Shown: positions 32,700 through 43,989 of the stretch, in pieces
Position numbering within the stretch: position 1 is the first letter of the stretch
Layout of the letters: each line of letters begins with the position of its first letter
Assembly (NCBI RefSeq): GCF_032452875.1
Contig: NC_083869.1
Location: forward strand, 77,184,501-77,248,500
Reading direction: 5' to 3'
Source of the DNA: Bos javanicus
Taxonomy: Eukaryota > Chordata > Mammalia > Artiodactyla > Bovidae
Length of the DNA: 64,000 bases
Made by a program: the position numbers and the translations under genes
The notes under the pieces: generated by a model
The model's database searches: none
Told to the model about the DNA's origin: nothing
Seen by the model: only the letters and a program-made list of their open reading frames with translations

Positions 32700-33350
32700 T
32701 TTAACTTGCAGAACCCAAGTTGATGTGCCCAACACATAGTGACTCCAAACAAATTGATGTGTTGGAGTTTGGAGCAGATTCAGTGTCTAGACCAGGGAAA
32801 GATTATTTGCAAGGACCAAGTAAGGAGAATGGGTGGCTCATGCGCAAAAGACCCAGACTCTCCAATGGTTTTTGGGGAAGAGATTTATAGGCAAAAATTG
32901 GGGAACTGTCTGCAAGGTGTGTGACCTCCCTCTGTTTGATTGGTCGTGAGGAAATAGGGTGGCCCAGGAATCAAACTTCTAGTTCCAATTGGTCTGGTGT
33001 CCTCAGGTTTATGCTCAGTCCAAAGTTACCATCCTCCACCTGGGTAGGGGCCTTAGTTCTTATAGAAAAACTCAGAGCTCTGCATCAGATTGTTACGTAT
33101 ATTCTTTGAGGAAGTACCAAGAGGAACTAGAACCCTACTCCATAGCTGCACTACTGATTATTTCTGCATTCCCTCACATCTACCTCTCCCAAGGAGTAAC
33201 TGTTTGAATCTGCCCTTTGGAACTCAGAGAGTGTCTAGGAAGTTGAAGCCTATTTTCTACAAAGAAGAAACAGGGACATGGGAAGGCTTTTGTACTCAGG
33301 AGGATCCCATCCTGCTTGGTTTCACAAATTGTTCTCCATCTTTAACTTAT
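32700..33350 (-). mobile_element. LTR-like block G, copy 2
   Basis: Second and longer copy of the sequence at 24800-25090. The minus strand has a TATA-like tataaatctc (about 32887) and CCAAT-type boxes (attggt on the plus strand at about 32938 and 32978). This fits the U3 of a minus-strand LTR. Family and exact ends not determined. Confidence 0.5.
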
Positions 33351-33689
33351 AGATATTTCTAAATCACCATAACTTATTCTCTCCATCATATCAAGAAGAA
33401 ATATTTAACATGTACTTGGATAAAGGTGGAGGGAAAGAAATCACAATAAAATCTGCCTGGAAGAGTAAAAGGAATAATACAGTAGTATTCACTGTATCCA
33501 TGTAAGGCTTCAAAACCATCAGCATTCCTTTTCTCTCTCCTCAAACTCAGTCATAATTCTGATGAACCTGGTTTACTTAGCTCCCATCTTCTTACTAACA
33601 TTTTGTCCTCCTCTTCCCAGAGTCACCAATTAGTTCTGGATCTCTGTGTTATTGCAACTTAGCACCTAAATGATATCTTCTTATTTCCA
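33351..33689. other. Unassigned stretch
   Basis: No recognised element. Confidence 0.35.
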
Positions 33690-34052
33690 ATATATTCTGT
33701 ACATTATCAACAGAATTATCTCCATAAAACATAAAACACTTTTTTCTTTTTTTTCCCTCATTCAAAATCCTTCAGTTGGCCTAGTGATTCTTTTAATATT
33801 CATAGCACAGAACAGCCTCCACAACAGGTAATGGTCTCATGCAACATGTCACAGATGTTAAGGTTAAGAAACCTTGCTTTAATCTAATATATATGCCCTC
33901 TGAATTTGGTTTGATAATACCTTTGCAACTGCACGATCCATTATTCTCTAATATTAGTACTATACTCTATCTGTCTATCATCCTTAAACATGCTAAAAAC
34001 ATTTTGGTCCCTCTGCTAGACAGGCAGTTCACCTTTTCTGCCTTTGGCCATT
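33690..34052 (+). mobile_element. L2 LINE 3' fragment
   Basis: Sense L2-like order: attatctccataaaacataa, ctcattcaaaatccttcagt, tttgcaactgcacgatccat, cctctgctagacaggcagtt. Decayed; no frame. Confidence 0.5.
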
Positions 34053-34884
34053 AAAAAAAAGAAAGAAAGAAAAAGTCTTTTTAATCTTCTTCTTCATGAA
34101 ACTTTAATATGGCCACCACATTAAGCAATAATCCCCATTTCTCCTATATTGTCAAGAATGTAAGCCCTTTTTGGAGGACCTGATCCTCTGGGGGTAATTC
34201 ATCAGTCTTAGAAGCCCTGTCATGCCTCCAGAATGTAGCCTATGTATCTCATCAGAAAATATCCAGAACATTTAAAAATATTAGACAGATTTAACTAGGT
34301 GATGTGCAAATCAAATCAGAGTATGGTGAGTTGAATTCTTAGGAGGACTTATAAATCTGAGCCTTTCTTTTAAACTCTGAAAAGCACTGGTTATAAAGCC
34401 TAAAGGCCCATTCCCAGTGTCTTTGTTTTTCTAATGAGTCTTAAGCTGTTGTGCCAACTTGTGACTGTAAAGGGAGAGGTGTCCTATGTTCATTTTAGTG
34501 CTCAGCTGTGATACACAGACTTTAGTGATCAGGGCACAGGGAAGAATCTCAGTTGCTCCTATCTAACATTTATGGTTTCTATCATTTTGTACTTTGGATG
34601 CAAGAAACTGGAATATAGCATCTGATGGAAAATTCAGACTGAATGACTAGCAATCATGAACCTGAAGCATGACCCTGAATGAACTGAGTATTTTATAATC
34701 AGAGCTTATATTCTGTTTTCCTGTATTTTTTTTTAACAGAAATTCCCAAAGGGTAAAAAGAGAGAGAAAAAAAAAAAAGTAGGGAAAAAATGGTACATTG
34801 ACAGAATTTCACATACCAATTACTTTTAGAAATGCTAAGTGATGTATATTCCATTGGATAATTCATATTGTCCACTATGACAAT
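34053..34884. other. Unassigned stretch
   Basis: Two short A-rich runs (34054-34078, 34756-34778). Nothing else recognised. Confidence 0.35.
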
Positions 34885-35090
34885 TGACTTCTCTAGTGGC
34901 TCAGATGGTAAAGAATCCTCCTGAAATGGAGGGGACTTGGGTTCGACCCCTGGGTAGGGAAGATCTTTTGAAGAAGGGAATGGCTACTCACTGCATTACT
35001 GTTGCTTGGAGAATTCCATGGACAGAGGAGCCTGGTGAGCTCTGTCCATGGAGTCCCAAAGAGTTAATACGATTGAGTGACTAACATTAA
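34885..35090 (+). mobile_element. Bov-tA SINE
   Basis: tRNA-Glu-derived head (tagtggctcagatggtaaag, gggttcgacccctgg as B-box) plus the Bov-A body (tggagaattccatggacaga, gactaacatta end). Full-length, moderately diverged. Confidence 0.93.
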
Positions 35091-35420
35091 CATACTAGAC
35101 TTTGTGATAGCCTGAATTAAATAACAAAACAAGACAAAACAAATACAACAAAGTTTAAATTATTTGGGAGTTTCCCTGCTCTAGATCGTAGACAGGCTAC
35201 AGCCTGGTCTAGAAGGAAGGATGTTTTTCTGAGTCTTGAGAATCAGAGACTAGAAGGAAAGGGAAATGGAAAGGCCCATGGTTAAGAGGTGGAATTGAAA
35301 TTTAGAAGAGTTGAAATGCAGAAGTGAGGGCCCGATTATGGTTAAGAGCTTTGTGGCCCAAAGAGAAGGGGAATTAAGAGTATTGACAAAGGATGAAGTC
35401 ATGATTCCACATCAAACTGA
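35091..35420. other. Unassigned stretch
   Basis: No recognised element. Confidence 0.35.
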
Positions 35421-35423
35421 ATA

Positions 35424-35644
35424 CAGTTGACCTTTGTCAATACAGGTTTGAACTGCAGGAGTCCACTTATACACAGATTTTTTCCCCAGTAAATACATAC
35501 AGTACTGCAAGTTTCATGATAGGTTGAACTGTAGATGAGTAACAGCAGATACACATGGCCACCTCTGGGACTTGAATATCCATGGATTTTGGTATCTGGG
35601 GTAGGTCCTAGAGCCAATCTCTGGTGGATACTTACAGATGACTG
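35424..35644. mobile_element. Tigger-type MITE
   Basis: Starts cagttgacctttgtcaatac, ends ggatacttacagatgactg; TA on both sides (35422-35423, 35645-35646). Interior gggacttgaatatccatgga and ctagagccaatctctgg are typical of TcMar-Tigger non-autonomous elements. Same superfamily as 21367-21712 but a different layout. Confidence 0.8.
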
Positions 35645-35646
35645 TA

Positions 35647-36384
35647 CTTCTAATAAAGTAAGAAAGAAACTATTAATAATTGAGGGAATGTGCATATTAG
35701 AAACATAGGGAGAAAGTTTTAAAACATATGGATGTTCAGAATGCTTATCAAATCAGTTGAATCAGAATTCCTATAGGTGGAGACTAGGCAAATGCATTAA
35801 AAAAAATTACTAATAACTATGATAAGAGCCAGGATGGAGAATCATTGCCATGTAAATTCCATGAAAACAGACTGGAACTAATGAAGTACTTAGAATGATA
35901 GGAAATCATAGGAGAAAGTGAAATAATTTAATTTGATACTTAGTTTGTAAAGCTGTTTAAGGTCACTGAAATTGAAAATCTAAGTAAATGAGCAATTGGT
36001 ATGTTGGATGGTGAACATATCACTTCTATGGCAAGAAGAAGGTCTTTCAAAATATTCAGAGATACATGGCCATAACCTGTAGAATGAAATGGATATTTAA
36101 AATTGCAGTATTTTCAAAGGAACTTAGATATAGGAAAACAACTTCTAATTATTTTACTATGGTTTTCAATAAAGTGTTATTAAGTCTGGAGTGACAGAAG
36201 ATTATTTAAGCAGAAGGAAAAAGTTTTCTTTACCAGATAATTAAGTTTTGGAGGGTACAGTAGAAAGGGCTTATGACAACACATCTTGTACTTATTTGGT
36301 ATGGATTGCTTAAATTTAGAAGCATCATTCACACAAGGACCCAAATAAGCATGCTTGGGACACTATAAATCATCACTTAAAATT
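35647..36384. other. Unassigned stretch
   Basis: No recognised repeat or coding frame. Confidence 0.35.
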
Positions 36385-36385
36385 C

Positions 36386-36528
36386 TTTAGGTAAATCTCT
36401 TAACTTCTCTATGCTTCAGTGATCTAATTTGCAAGATGGAGACAATTTTATTGATATACAACTCACAAGTTTTGTTAGAATTAATGTTTTGAAATTTTGA
36501 AATAATCTCTGCAATATAGAAAGCAATA
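36386..36528 (+). mobile_element. MIR SINE
   Basis: Sense MIR core: gtaaatctcttaacttctct, atgcttcagtgatctaattt, caagatggagacaatttt, acaagttttgttagaattaa. Confidence 0.65.
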
Positions 36529-36559
36529 CATATGTATTAGTATTGGCTACATAATTATA

Positions 36560-36700
36560 TAATGGTATCAGATACCATATTTTGAGCTTCAACTATAAAG
36601 CTTTGTGTTAAGAATATTTATATACTACTTAAATCATTCACAACACTGCTATGAAGTAAATTTAAAAAAGAGGATGCTAGGATCACATATCCAGTAAATA
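36560..36700 (-). mobile_element. MIR-like fragment
   Basis: Antisense MIR-like order (gataccatattttgagcttc, tactacttaaatcattcaca, acactgctatgaagtaaatt). Weak. Confidence 0.4.
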
Positions 36701-36805
36701 ATCATGATGGAGGAGAATCTTGAGACTATCTGATGCTAATCTCATAATTAATACTCCAGATTGCTTCTACAACCAATTCCCTAAGAGGTAAGGGGAGTTA
36801 AGGGT

Positions 36806-36843
36806 GTGTGTGTGTGTATGTGTGTGTATATGTGTGTGTGTGT
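36806..36843 (+). repeat. (TG)n microsatellite, interrupted
   Basis: TG repeats broken by three single TA/AT units. Confidence 0.95.
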
Positions 36844-36844
36844 A

Positions 36845-37640
36845 GTAAACAGAGTCAATATGTATCTGCAAATGTTATAAAATTGATGCCCAGTGTTTTA
36901 TATCCAAAGAATAATTTTCAAGCTCAGCGAGACTTCTGCCAAACAGTTCATATGTTAAAATTATAATGAGCAAGTGTACTCATCATTTCAAAATTGACTG
37001 TAAAATGATAGCAGAAATACCTGTTAAACAAAATTTAATTAAGCTGAACTAATATAACCAAAGTTTTTTAAATAAATAATTACTGAAAAGTAGAATTCAG
37101 TCAACTGTGGATACTGTTCCCATGAAAGGAAATCTGAAGGGCCTCGGTGTTAATATTTCAAGCACTCTATTACAATTTAAACAAAAAGAGCAATTATAAT
37201 AAGCTTTGAACAGGGCATGCTGCTTTAAAAATATAAGAATATTTTGAGCTTTTAATCACCCAAGGGGAATTACTTATGTCCTCATACATACTTTGTAAAT
37301 GGGCATGAAAAGGGCAAATGTTTCATAGATCAATCTCTCTTTTTTTTCTCGCTCTCTCTCTCTTACACACAGGCACATACACATACACAGAGTATTTTAG
37401 GCGTAAAATTTCTCTTTACATCTTTATATCTACATGTTTGTCATGTTATTTTATTCGTTGAGTTATGCACATATATTCTTAAGCCTTATGCTTCTGCAAA
37501 TATAATTTCTGCAGCAAGGTGAGGTGACAAACTATGATCTGTGAATTGGTTGTAGATGCCATGGTATTGTTCTCCTCAGCTTGGAAGCACCCAGATAGGA
37601 ATGAAGCATCAGGAATTCCTTCCCATTTAACCCAGTGTAT
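36845..37640. other. Unassigned stretch
   Basis: Contains a CT-rich run at 37338-37363 followed by CA-rich sequence to 37390; otherwise nothing recognised. Confidence 0.35.
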
Positions 37641-37641
37641 C

Positions 37642-38067
37642 ATCAAATAGTCATGTATGGATGTGAGCATTGGACTATTAAAAAAGCTGAGCGCCAAAGA
37701 ATTGATGCTTTTGAACTGTGGTGCTGGAGAAGACTCTTGAGAGTCCCTTGGACTGCAAGGAGATCTAACCAGTCAATCCTAAAGGAAATCAACCCTGAAT
37801 ATTCATTGGAATGACTGATGCTGAAGCTGAAGCTCCAATACTTTGACCACCAGATGCGAAGAGCTGAATGATTAGAAAAGACTCTGATGCTGGGAAAGAT
37901 TGAAGTCAGGAGGAGAAGGGGATGAAAGAGGATAAGATGATTGGATGTCATCACTGACTCAATGGACATGAGTTTGAGCAAGGTCTGGGAGATGGTGAAG
38001 GACAGGGAAGTCTGGCATGCTGCAGTCCATGGGATCACAAACAGCGTGACTGAGCGACTGAATAACA
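37642..38067 (+). mobile_element. BovB LINE, 3' fragment
   Basis: Sense BovB tail from VMYGCE-encoding sequence (gtcatgtatggatgtgag) to gactgagcgactgaataacaa. It is the only copy in the window that still has CGA after the HLM-type codons (here HQMR). 426 bp. Confidence 0.92.
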
Positions 38068-38099
38068 ATCATACAAATACTATAGTGGAAAGATGCTAT

Positions 38100-38275
38100 A
38101 AGGGATGGGAACCTCAGCTCAGTGCTCTGTGATGACCTAAATGGGTGGGATGAGGGTGGGTGGGAGAGGCCTAAGAGGAAGGGGATATATGTATACATAT
38201 AATTGATTCGCTTCATTGTACAGCAGAAAGCAACACACATTGTAAAGCATTATACTGCAATTTAAAAAATTTTTA
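38100..38275 (+). mobile_element. Artiodactyl L1 3' end
   Basis: Sense L1 3' UTR: ctcagtgctctgtgatgacc, gtgggtgggagaggcctaag, gtacagcagaaagcaacaca, cattgtaaagcattatactg, then an A/T-rich tail aaaaaatttttaagg. Confidence 0.85.
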
Positions 38276-38525
38276 AGGAGAAGGCTTAATGTAAAAAATT
38301 TGGTGAAGTGCTGATATGTAACACACTGACCATCAAAAGTTGTTCTCCTCCCTACCATGTGACACAGTCTTATAATGCCAACTGAAATCATTTCATAATT
38401 TGGCCATTAGATATCAAGAGTTTGTGTGATTTTGACCACAGTGTGACAGCTCCATGAAATTAGAACTAGGTAAGCAAGGACAGAAATGGTATGGACCTAA
38501 AAGAAGCAGAAGATATTAAGAAGAG

Positions 38526-39251
38526 GTGGCAAGAATACACAGAAGAACTGTACAAAAAGATCTTCACGACCCAGATAATCATGGTGGTGTGATCACTGAC
38601 CTAGAGCCAGACATCCTGGAATGTGAAGTCAAGTGGGCCTTAGAAAGCATCTCTATGAACAAAGCTAGTGGAGGTGATGGAATTCCAGTTGAGCTATTCC
38701 AAATCCTGAAAGATGATACTGTGAAAGTGTTGCACTCAATTTGCCAGCAAATTTGGAAAACTCAGCAGTGGCCACAGGACTGGAAAAGGTCAGTTTTCAT
38801 TCCAACCCCAAAGAAAGCTAATGTCAAAGAATTCTCAAACTACCACACAATTGCACTCTTCTCGCACGCTAGTAAAGTAATGCTCAAAATTCTCCAAGCC
38901 AGGCTTCCACAATATGTGAACCGTGAACTTCCTGATGTTCAAGCTGGTTTTAGAAAAGGCAGAGAAACCATAGATCAAATTGCCAGCATCCTCTGGATCA
39001 TGGAGAGAGCAAGAGAGTTCCAGAAAAATGACTATTTCTGCTTTATTGACTATGCCAAAGCCTTTGACTGTGTGGATCACAATAAAATGTGGAAAATTCT
39101 GAAAGAAATGGGAATACCAGACCACCTGATCTGTCTCTTGAGAAATCTGTATGCAGGTCAGGAAGCAACAGTTAGAACTGGAAGTGGAACAATAGACTGG
39201 TTCCAAATAGGAAAAGGAGTACGTCAAGGCTGTATATTGTCACCCTGCTAA
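38526..39251 (+). pseudogene. BovB RT, fingers and palm, 241-codon frame
   Basis: Longest BovB frame in the window. In order: HDPDNHGGVITDLEPDILEC, SGGDGIPVELFQILKDD, ICQQIWKTQQWPQDWKRSVF, KILQARLPQYVN, LPDVQAGFRKGRE, motif A FIDYAKAFDCVDHNKMWKIL, IPDHLICLLRNLYAGQEATV, IDWFQIGKGVRQGCILSPC. It ends at a TAA that replaces the leucine codon right after SPC, at the heart of motif B. The first 12 residues are out of the usual frame because of an A-run slip (about 38552-38556). Confidence 0.92.
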
Positions 39252-39275
39252 TTTAACTTATATGCAGAGTACATC

Positions 39276-39617
39276 ATGAGAAACACTGGACTGGAAGAAG
39301 CACAAGCTGGAATCCAGATTGCCGGGAGAAATATCAATAACCTCAGATATGCAGATGACACCACCCTTATGGCAGAAAGTGAAGAGGAACGAAAAAGCCT
39401 CTTGATGAAAGTGAAAGTGGAGAGTGGAAAAGTTGGCTTAAAGCTCAACATTCAGAAAACGAAGATCATGGCATCTGGTCCCATCACTTCATGTGAAATA
39501 GATGGGGAAACAGTGGAAACAGTGTCAGACTTTATTTTCTGGGCTCCAAAATCACTGCAGATGGTGACTGCAGTCATGAAATTAAAAGACGCTTACTCCT
39601 TGGAAGGAAAGTTATGA
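39276..39617 (+). pseudogene. BovB RT motif C region
   Basis: Continues in the same frame as the stop at 39249: RNTGLEEAQAGIQIAGRNIN, NLRYADDTTLMAESEEERKS, KVGLKLNIQKTKIMASGPIT. The catalytic YADD is intact. One T is missing in the T-run near 39535, so the last 30 residues are out of frame. Confidence 0.9.
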
Positions 39618-40117
39618 CCAACCTAGATAGCATATTCAAAAGCAGAGACATTACTTTGTCAACAAAAGTTAATCTAGTCCAGGCTATGGTTTTTCCTGTG
39701 GTCATGTATGGATGTGAGAGTTGGACTGTGAAGAAGACTGAGCACCAAAGATTTGATGCTTTTGAACTGTGGTGTTGGCGAAGACTCTTGAGAGTCCCTT
39801 GGACTGCCAGGAGAGCCAACCAGTCCATTCTGAAGGAGATCAGCCCTGGGATTTCTTTGGAAGGAATGATGCTAAAGCTGAAACTCCAGTACTTTGGCCA
39901 CCTCATGTGAAGAGTTGACTCATTGGAAAAGACTCTGATGCTGGGAGGGATTGGGGGCAGAAGGAGAAGGGGACGACAGAGGATGAGATGGCTGGATGGC
40001 ATCACTGACTCAATGGACGTGAGTCTGGGTGAACTCCGGGAGTTGGTAGTGGACAGGGAGGCCTGGTGTGCTGTGATTCATGGGGTTGCAAAGAGTCGGA
40101 CACGACTGAGCGACTGA
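39614..40117 (+). pseudogene. BovB C-terminal region
   Basis: TNLDSIFKSRDITLSTKVNL, VVMYGCESWTVKK, DAFELWCWRRLLRVPW, SILKEISPGISLEGMMLKLK, QYFGHLM, then TGA in place of CGA, and in the same frame MEKTLMLGGIGGRRRRGRQR, MRWLDGITDSMDVSLGELRE, AKSRTRLSD and the natural stop. The C-terminal cysteine/tryptophan block is complete. Confidence 0.9.
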
Positions 40118-40128
40118 ACTGAACTGAA

Positions 40129-41185
40129 GCTTAGCTTCATAGCAGCAACCAGCAAATTATACCCACTAAAATTTCCTAGATCACCATTCATGCCCTTCCT
40201 ATTTCCTATAATGAACCCCACCTTCAACTCCCATTCACAGAATTCTCAAAGTTATTATTCCCACTGTTGTTTTGTTTCTTTGTTTTCAATAAATATACTT
40301 ATGTTTTTAATTGGTCTAAATTTGTTTGAAAAAAATGAGCAATCTATGTTTATTAAAAATCACATAAATTTTTTTTCAAATGTTTTCTATATTATTGATG
40401 TGTTCATAATCAAACTTCATATTATAGATTTTTAAAAAATGTCTACATTCATTTTTATCAATTTACAGTTTTTTTCATTTTTTGGATAGAGAAAATGTTT
40501 GCATATGTATAGAAATATACACAGTTGCTATATAGTCATGATTCATTAAATAATTTATACATGAAAAATAATTTCTTGGGTCCTATTAATGTACTCACTT
40601 AAATTTTATTTTTCCTGATATTAATATTGACAAGTTTCATTTTTGTTTTTGATATTATAGCTATTTCAGGTTCTTCTCACATATGCAGTTTTTATTTTAT
40701 TATGTTGAATTTTTCAGTTATATTTTTAGAAAAGATGTGATTGTGATAATTATTTTTTATTTTTTGTATGTGTAAATTTTAAAATATATTTATTATTTTA
40801 ATGCTATTAATAGTATTTCCAGGTATGAAATTCTAATTCACACTGCAATCTTCATATGAACTTTGACATTATTTCTCAATTATGTTTTTGTAATAAATAA
40901 TAGATCTATTTTTTTCTTTTAGAAGCTTCCGTATTTTTTGTTCGTCCTCAGTTTTCAAAAATTCACCAAAATATATTATTCTTTGTTATTAACGCTTTTC
41001 TGTACTCTCAAGGAACAAATTTTATAATCTGATGACTTAAATATGTTTGCAAATTTAAATACATTTTTAAGTTAGTATTTCTGATTCTATCCTTATCTCT
41101 TGAATTTTCTTTCCCACACTAAATCTTTGCCCTTTTCTGCCATGCTCTAGAGAATCACTTTTCATCAGTTCTTTTCATTCCTCTT

Positions 41186-41186
<1 letters not shown>
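40129..41186. other. AT-rich stretch, possibly old L1
   Basis: Strongly T-rich, in the style of an old LINE read on the minus strand, but no block is distinctive enough to name. Confidence 0.35.

Positions 41187-41224
<38 letters not shown>
41187..41224 (+). repeat. (GT)n microsatellite
   Basis: About 17 uninterrupted GT units, then gtatgtat. A second GT run occurs at 41313-41330, after the BovB tail. Confidence 0.95.
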
Positions 41225-41227
41225 ATA

Positions 41228-41310
41228 GTTGTTCAGTTATTCAGTAGTATCCAACTTTTTGAGACCCCATGAACTGCAACACCAGGTTTCCCTGTTCACC
41301 ATCTCCCAGA
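41228..41310 (-). mobile_element. BovB tail inside a GT repeat
   Basis: Antisense BovB 3' end (gttgttcagttattcagtag, gagaccccatgaactgcaac, accatctcccag). GT repeats on both sides suggest that it inserted into, or duplicated, a GT tract. Confidence 0.85.
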
Positions 41311-41330
41311 TATGTGTGTGTGTGTGTGTA

Positions 41331-41548
41331 ATTAAATTTCAAATGCCAAAATGTCTGTTTTATTCTTTTGTATAGATGTCAATGTATGAAACAATATTCT
41401 ATTCACTCTCTGACAATAGGAATTATCTTTATTTTTAAATGTATTTATTGGTCTACTGATACATTTTTCTAATATACTAGTCCTTCCACTAACTTTTCTT
41501 CTGTCTTGATTTTAATTCCTTCAAATTGAGAAAGTAACGCAGGAAGGC
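41331..41548. other. Unassigned AT-rich stretch
   Basis: Nothing recognised. Confidence 0.3.
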
Positions 41549-41550
41549 TC

Positions 41551-42396
41551 AGTTCAGTTCAGTTCAGTTCAGTCGCTCAGTCGTGTCCGATTCTTTGTGA
41601 CCCCATGAATCGCAGCACGCCAGGCCTCCCTGTCCATCACCAACTCCTGGAGTTCACTCAAACTCATGTCCGTTGAGTCGGTGATGCCATCCAGCCATCT
41701 CATCCTCTGTTGTCCCCTTTTCCTCCTTCCCCTAGTCCCTCCCAGCATCAGAGTCTTTTTCAATGAGTCAACTCTTCACATGAGGTGGCCAAAGTACTGG
41801 AGTTTCAGCTTTAGCATCATTCCCTCCAAAGAACACCCAGGGCTTATCTCCTTCAGAATGGACTGTTTGGATCTCCTTGCAGTCCAAGAGACTCTCAAGA
41901 GTCTTCTCCAACACCACAGTTCAAAAGCATCAATTCTTCGGCACTCAGCCTTCTTCGAAGTCCAACTCTAACATCCATACATGACCACTGGAAAAACCAT
42001 AACCTTGACTAGACGGACTGTTGTTGGCAAAGTAATGTCTCTGCTTTTCAATATGCTATCTAGGTTGGTCATAACTTTCCTTCCAAGGAGTAAGCGTCTT
42101 TCAATTTCATGGCTGCAGTCACCATCTGCAATGATTTTAGAGCCCAAAAAATAAAGTCTGAAACTGTTTCCACTGTTTGCCCATCTATTTGCCATGAAGT
42201 GATGGGACCAGATGCCATGATCTTCATTTTCTGAATGTTGAGCTTTAAGCCAACTTTTTCACTCTCCTCTTTCACTTTCATCAAGAGGCTTTTTTGTTCT
42301 TCTTCACTTTCTGCCATAAGGGTGGTGTCATCTGCATATCTGAGGTTATTGATATTTCTCCTGGCAATTTGATTCCAGCTTGTGCTTCTTCCAGCC
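41551..42396 (-). mobile_element. BovB LINE, 3' copy
   Basis: Antisense 846-bp copy with a clean (agttc)n tail at the left end and retained CpG sites (cagtcgctcagtcgtgtccg), so probably young. Readable blocks on the minus strand include RYADDTTLMAE, KVGLKLNIQK, MYGC, SILKEISPG, QYFGHLM-TGA, and the final RMRWLDGITDSTDMSLSELQ to RTRLSD (41569-41763). A one-base loss in the region encoding SDFIFLG (about 42147) shifts the frame. Confidence 0.93.
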
Positions 42397-42896
42397 TGGC
42401 TAGGGTCTCCAAATGGAGGAAATAAACTACAAGTGTCAGATTTTTTCCTTCTCTATACAAAATTAAAAGGAGGTTTCTTTTAAAATTCTGTTGCCATGAT
42501 GACACCTGGTTCCACCTGAACTTAACTTTTCTCAAACCTTCAGCTAACCAATGAGTTTTTCTTATGGAAATGTTTTTCTTAAGCTACATTAATGAACTAT
42601 GTATTTAACCTAGACTCTGTCTTTCTTCAAGTTTGTTCTGCTTAAGACTCAGAACTGATAAGGGTTCAACAAACCAGTATGTTTGACTCATACATTGTTC
42701 GCCTAACCTATGTTAATGAAACTATATATTTACTTGGAAACCTGCCTTTCTTCAAGATTCATGTCAATCATTTTATGGCCTGGAATGACTCAACTGGTAC
42801 CAATGTTATCTCAAAATGCATGTTGTGGGTGAGGGACCTGGTGACACTCTGAGTTTTGAGACATCTCTTTTCTCTAATTAACAGCTTGCTGTTAGG

Positions 42897-42904
42897 TATA
42901 TAAC
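42897..42904 (+). promoter_or_regulatory. LTR TATA box
   Basis: tatataac, 93 bases before the AATAAA signal of the same LTR. Confidence 0.5.
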
Positions 42905-42989
42905 ATACTACTAAAGGCTAGTGAGGGGCACTCTTTCTGTCCCCTTCTGATGTCTACCTCAGAAGCTTTGTCTATCTCTTTTATACTGT

Positions 42990-42995
42990 AATAAA
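42990..42995 (+). terminator. LTR poly(A) signal
   Basis: AATAAA in the R region of the LTR at 42398-43105. Confidence 0.55.
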
Positions 42996-43154
42996 AATTT
43001 ATCACACAAAAGTTCTGAATGATCAAGCCTCATCATTGGCCCCAGATTGAATTCGTCTTCCTTGGAGGTGAAGAATCCTGGCATCTTTCATGGCTCAGCA
43101 ACAACCTTTCAAAATGTTGGCTGTTTTGGCTGTGTCTCCTGTCTTTTGTACTCT

Positions 43155-43370
43155 GTGTGTTTAGTCACTCAGTCATGTCTGACTCTTTGTGACTCTTTGG
43201 ACTGTAGACCACCAGGCTCCTTTGTCCATGGGATTTTTCAAGAAAGAATGCTGGAGTGGGTTGCCATTTCCTTCTTCAGTGGATCTTCCCTACCCAGGGA
43301 TCAAACCCACATCTCCTATGTTTCTTGCACTGCAGGCATATCCTTTAACCTCTGAGTCATCAGAGAATCC
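43155..43370 (-). mobile_element. Bov-tA SINE
   Basis: Antisense, full-length: Bov-A body (tttagtcactcagtcatgtc, gaccaccaggctcctttgtc) then the tRNA head (cccagggatcaaacccacat, B-box; cctctgagtcatcagagaat). Flanks cttttgtactct (43143-43154) and ctttcttactct (43371-43382) match at 10 of 12 bases. Confidence 0.92.
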
Positions 43371-43439
43371 CTTTCTTACTCTTCATTCCTATTTTATCAT
43401 CATTGAAGGCACTAGTTACCATGATGCTTGACTGACCCT

Positions 43440-43470
43440 GGTGGTGGTAAGGAGTAGGTGGTAAGGAGTA
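43440..43470 (+). repeat. 14-bp tandem doublet
   Basis: ggtggtaaggagta twice in a row followed by ggt. Confidence 0.9.
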
Positions 43471-43985
43471 GGTATACTAAAAGTAAGGCAGGACTTGCCA
43501 TCTTGGTGTGTGGTCTCTACATCCCTAGTTAATTATGGTCTAGATGGAGATATGTCTCTTACCTTGTGCAAGATAAGTACATCCTCTGCCTCCCCCATAT
43601 CATCATTCTGACCATTGCTCTGGAGTTCTTTTCTGCTCTCAAATCCACTGACGATGAACTTGACCACAATAGGAACAATGACAACTGTACTAGAAGGTTT
43701 ATTTTTCTGGTCCACTTTCAAAATGATTTATGAACCAGAAATAATTCAAAATTTTGTGTTGCTAATGACATCCTTCATTGTTTTCCAGAATATCATGTTT
43801 CATATTTTCAGGTGTTCAAGAATTTATTTTTTACAGGAAAAATTATAGACTTAGGCATTCAATCTACATCCTTGATTCATTATAGCATTTTCTTTAAGTC
43901 TTTCATGTGCTTATGAGAGGCTTTCATTATTTTTTCCCTAGGAGTGACTTTAAATATCAGCTTTTTTACAGTTCATGCTAATTCT
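43471..43985. other. Unassigned stretch
   Basis: A 62-codon minus-strand frame (43533-43721) contains a protein-like acidic stretch (GQNDDMGEAEDVLILHKVRD). No family or splice context could be supported. Confidence 0.3.
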
Positions 43986-43989
43986 AGAA

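Larger units (their letters stand above)
38474..40128 (+). mobile_element. BovB LINE, least decayed copy
   Basis: A 1.65-kb 5'-truncated sense copy starting just before the GMDLKEAEDIKKRWQEY-encoding segment and ending gcgactgaactgaactga. Only a few lesions break the RT-to-C-terminus frame downstream of the start region: TTA to TAA at 39249-39251, a one-base deletion near 39535, and CGA to TGA at 39908-39910. The YADD box is intact. The endonuclease region is absent. Confidence 0.95.
42398..43105 (+). mobile_element. ERV LTR
   Basis: Begins TG (tggctagggtctccaaatgg) directly after the BovB. It has a TATA-type tatataac (42897-42904), a pyrimidine-rich initiator region, AATAAA at 42990-42995, and a U5 that runs through gattgaattcgtcttccttg to gctcagcaacaac. 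No partner LTR or internal region found. Distinct from LTR A/B/D and from H. Boundaries approximate. Confidence 0.7.

Noticed and set aside
41187..41330. Regularly spaced repeats that might suggest an array
   Set aside because: A GT microsatellite around a BovB tail; no spacer structure, and the DNA is mammalian.
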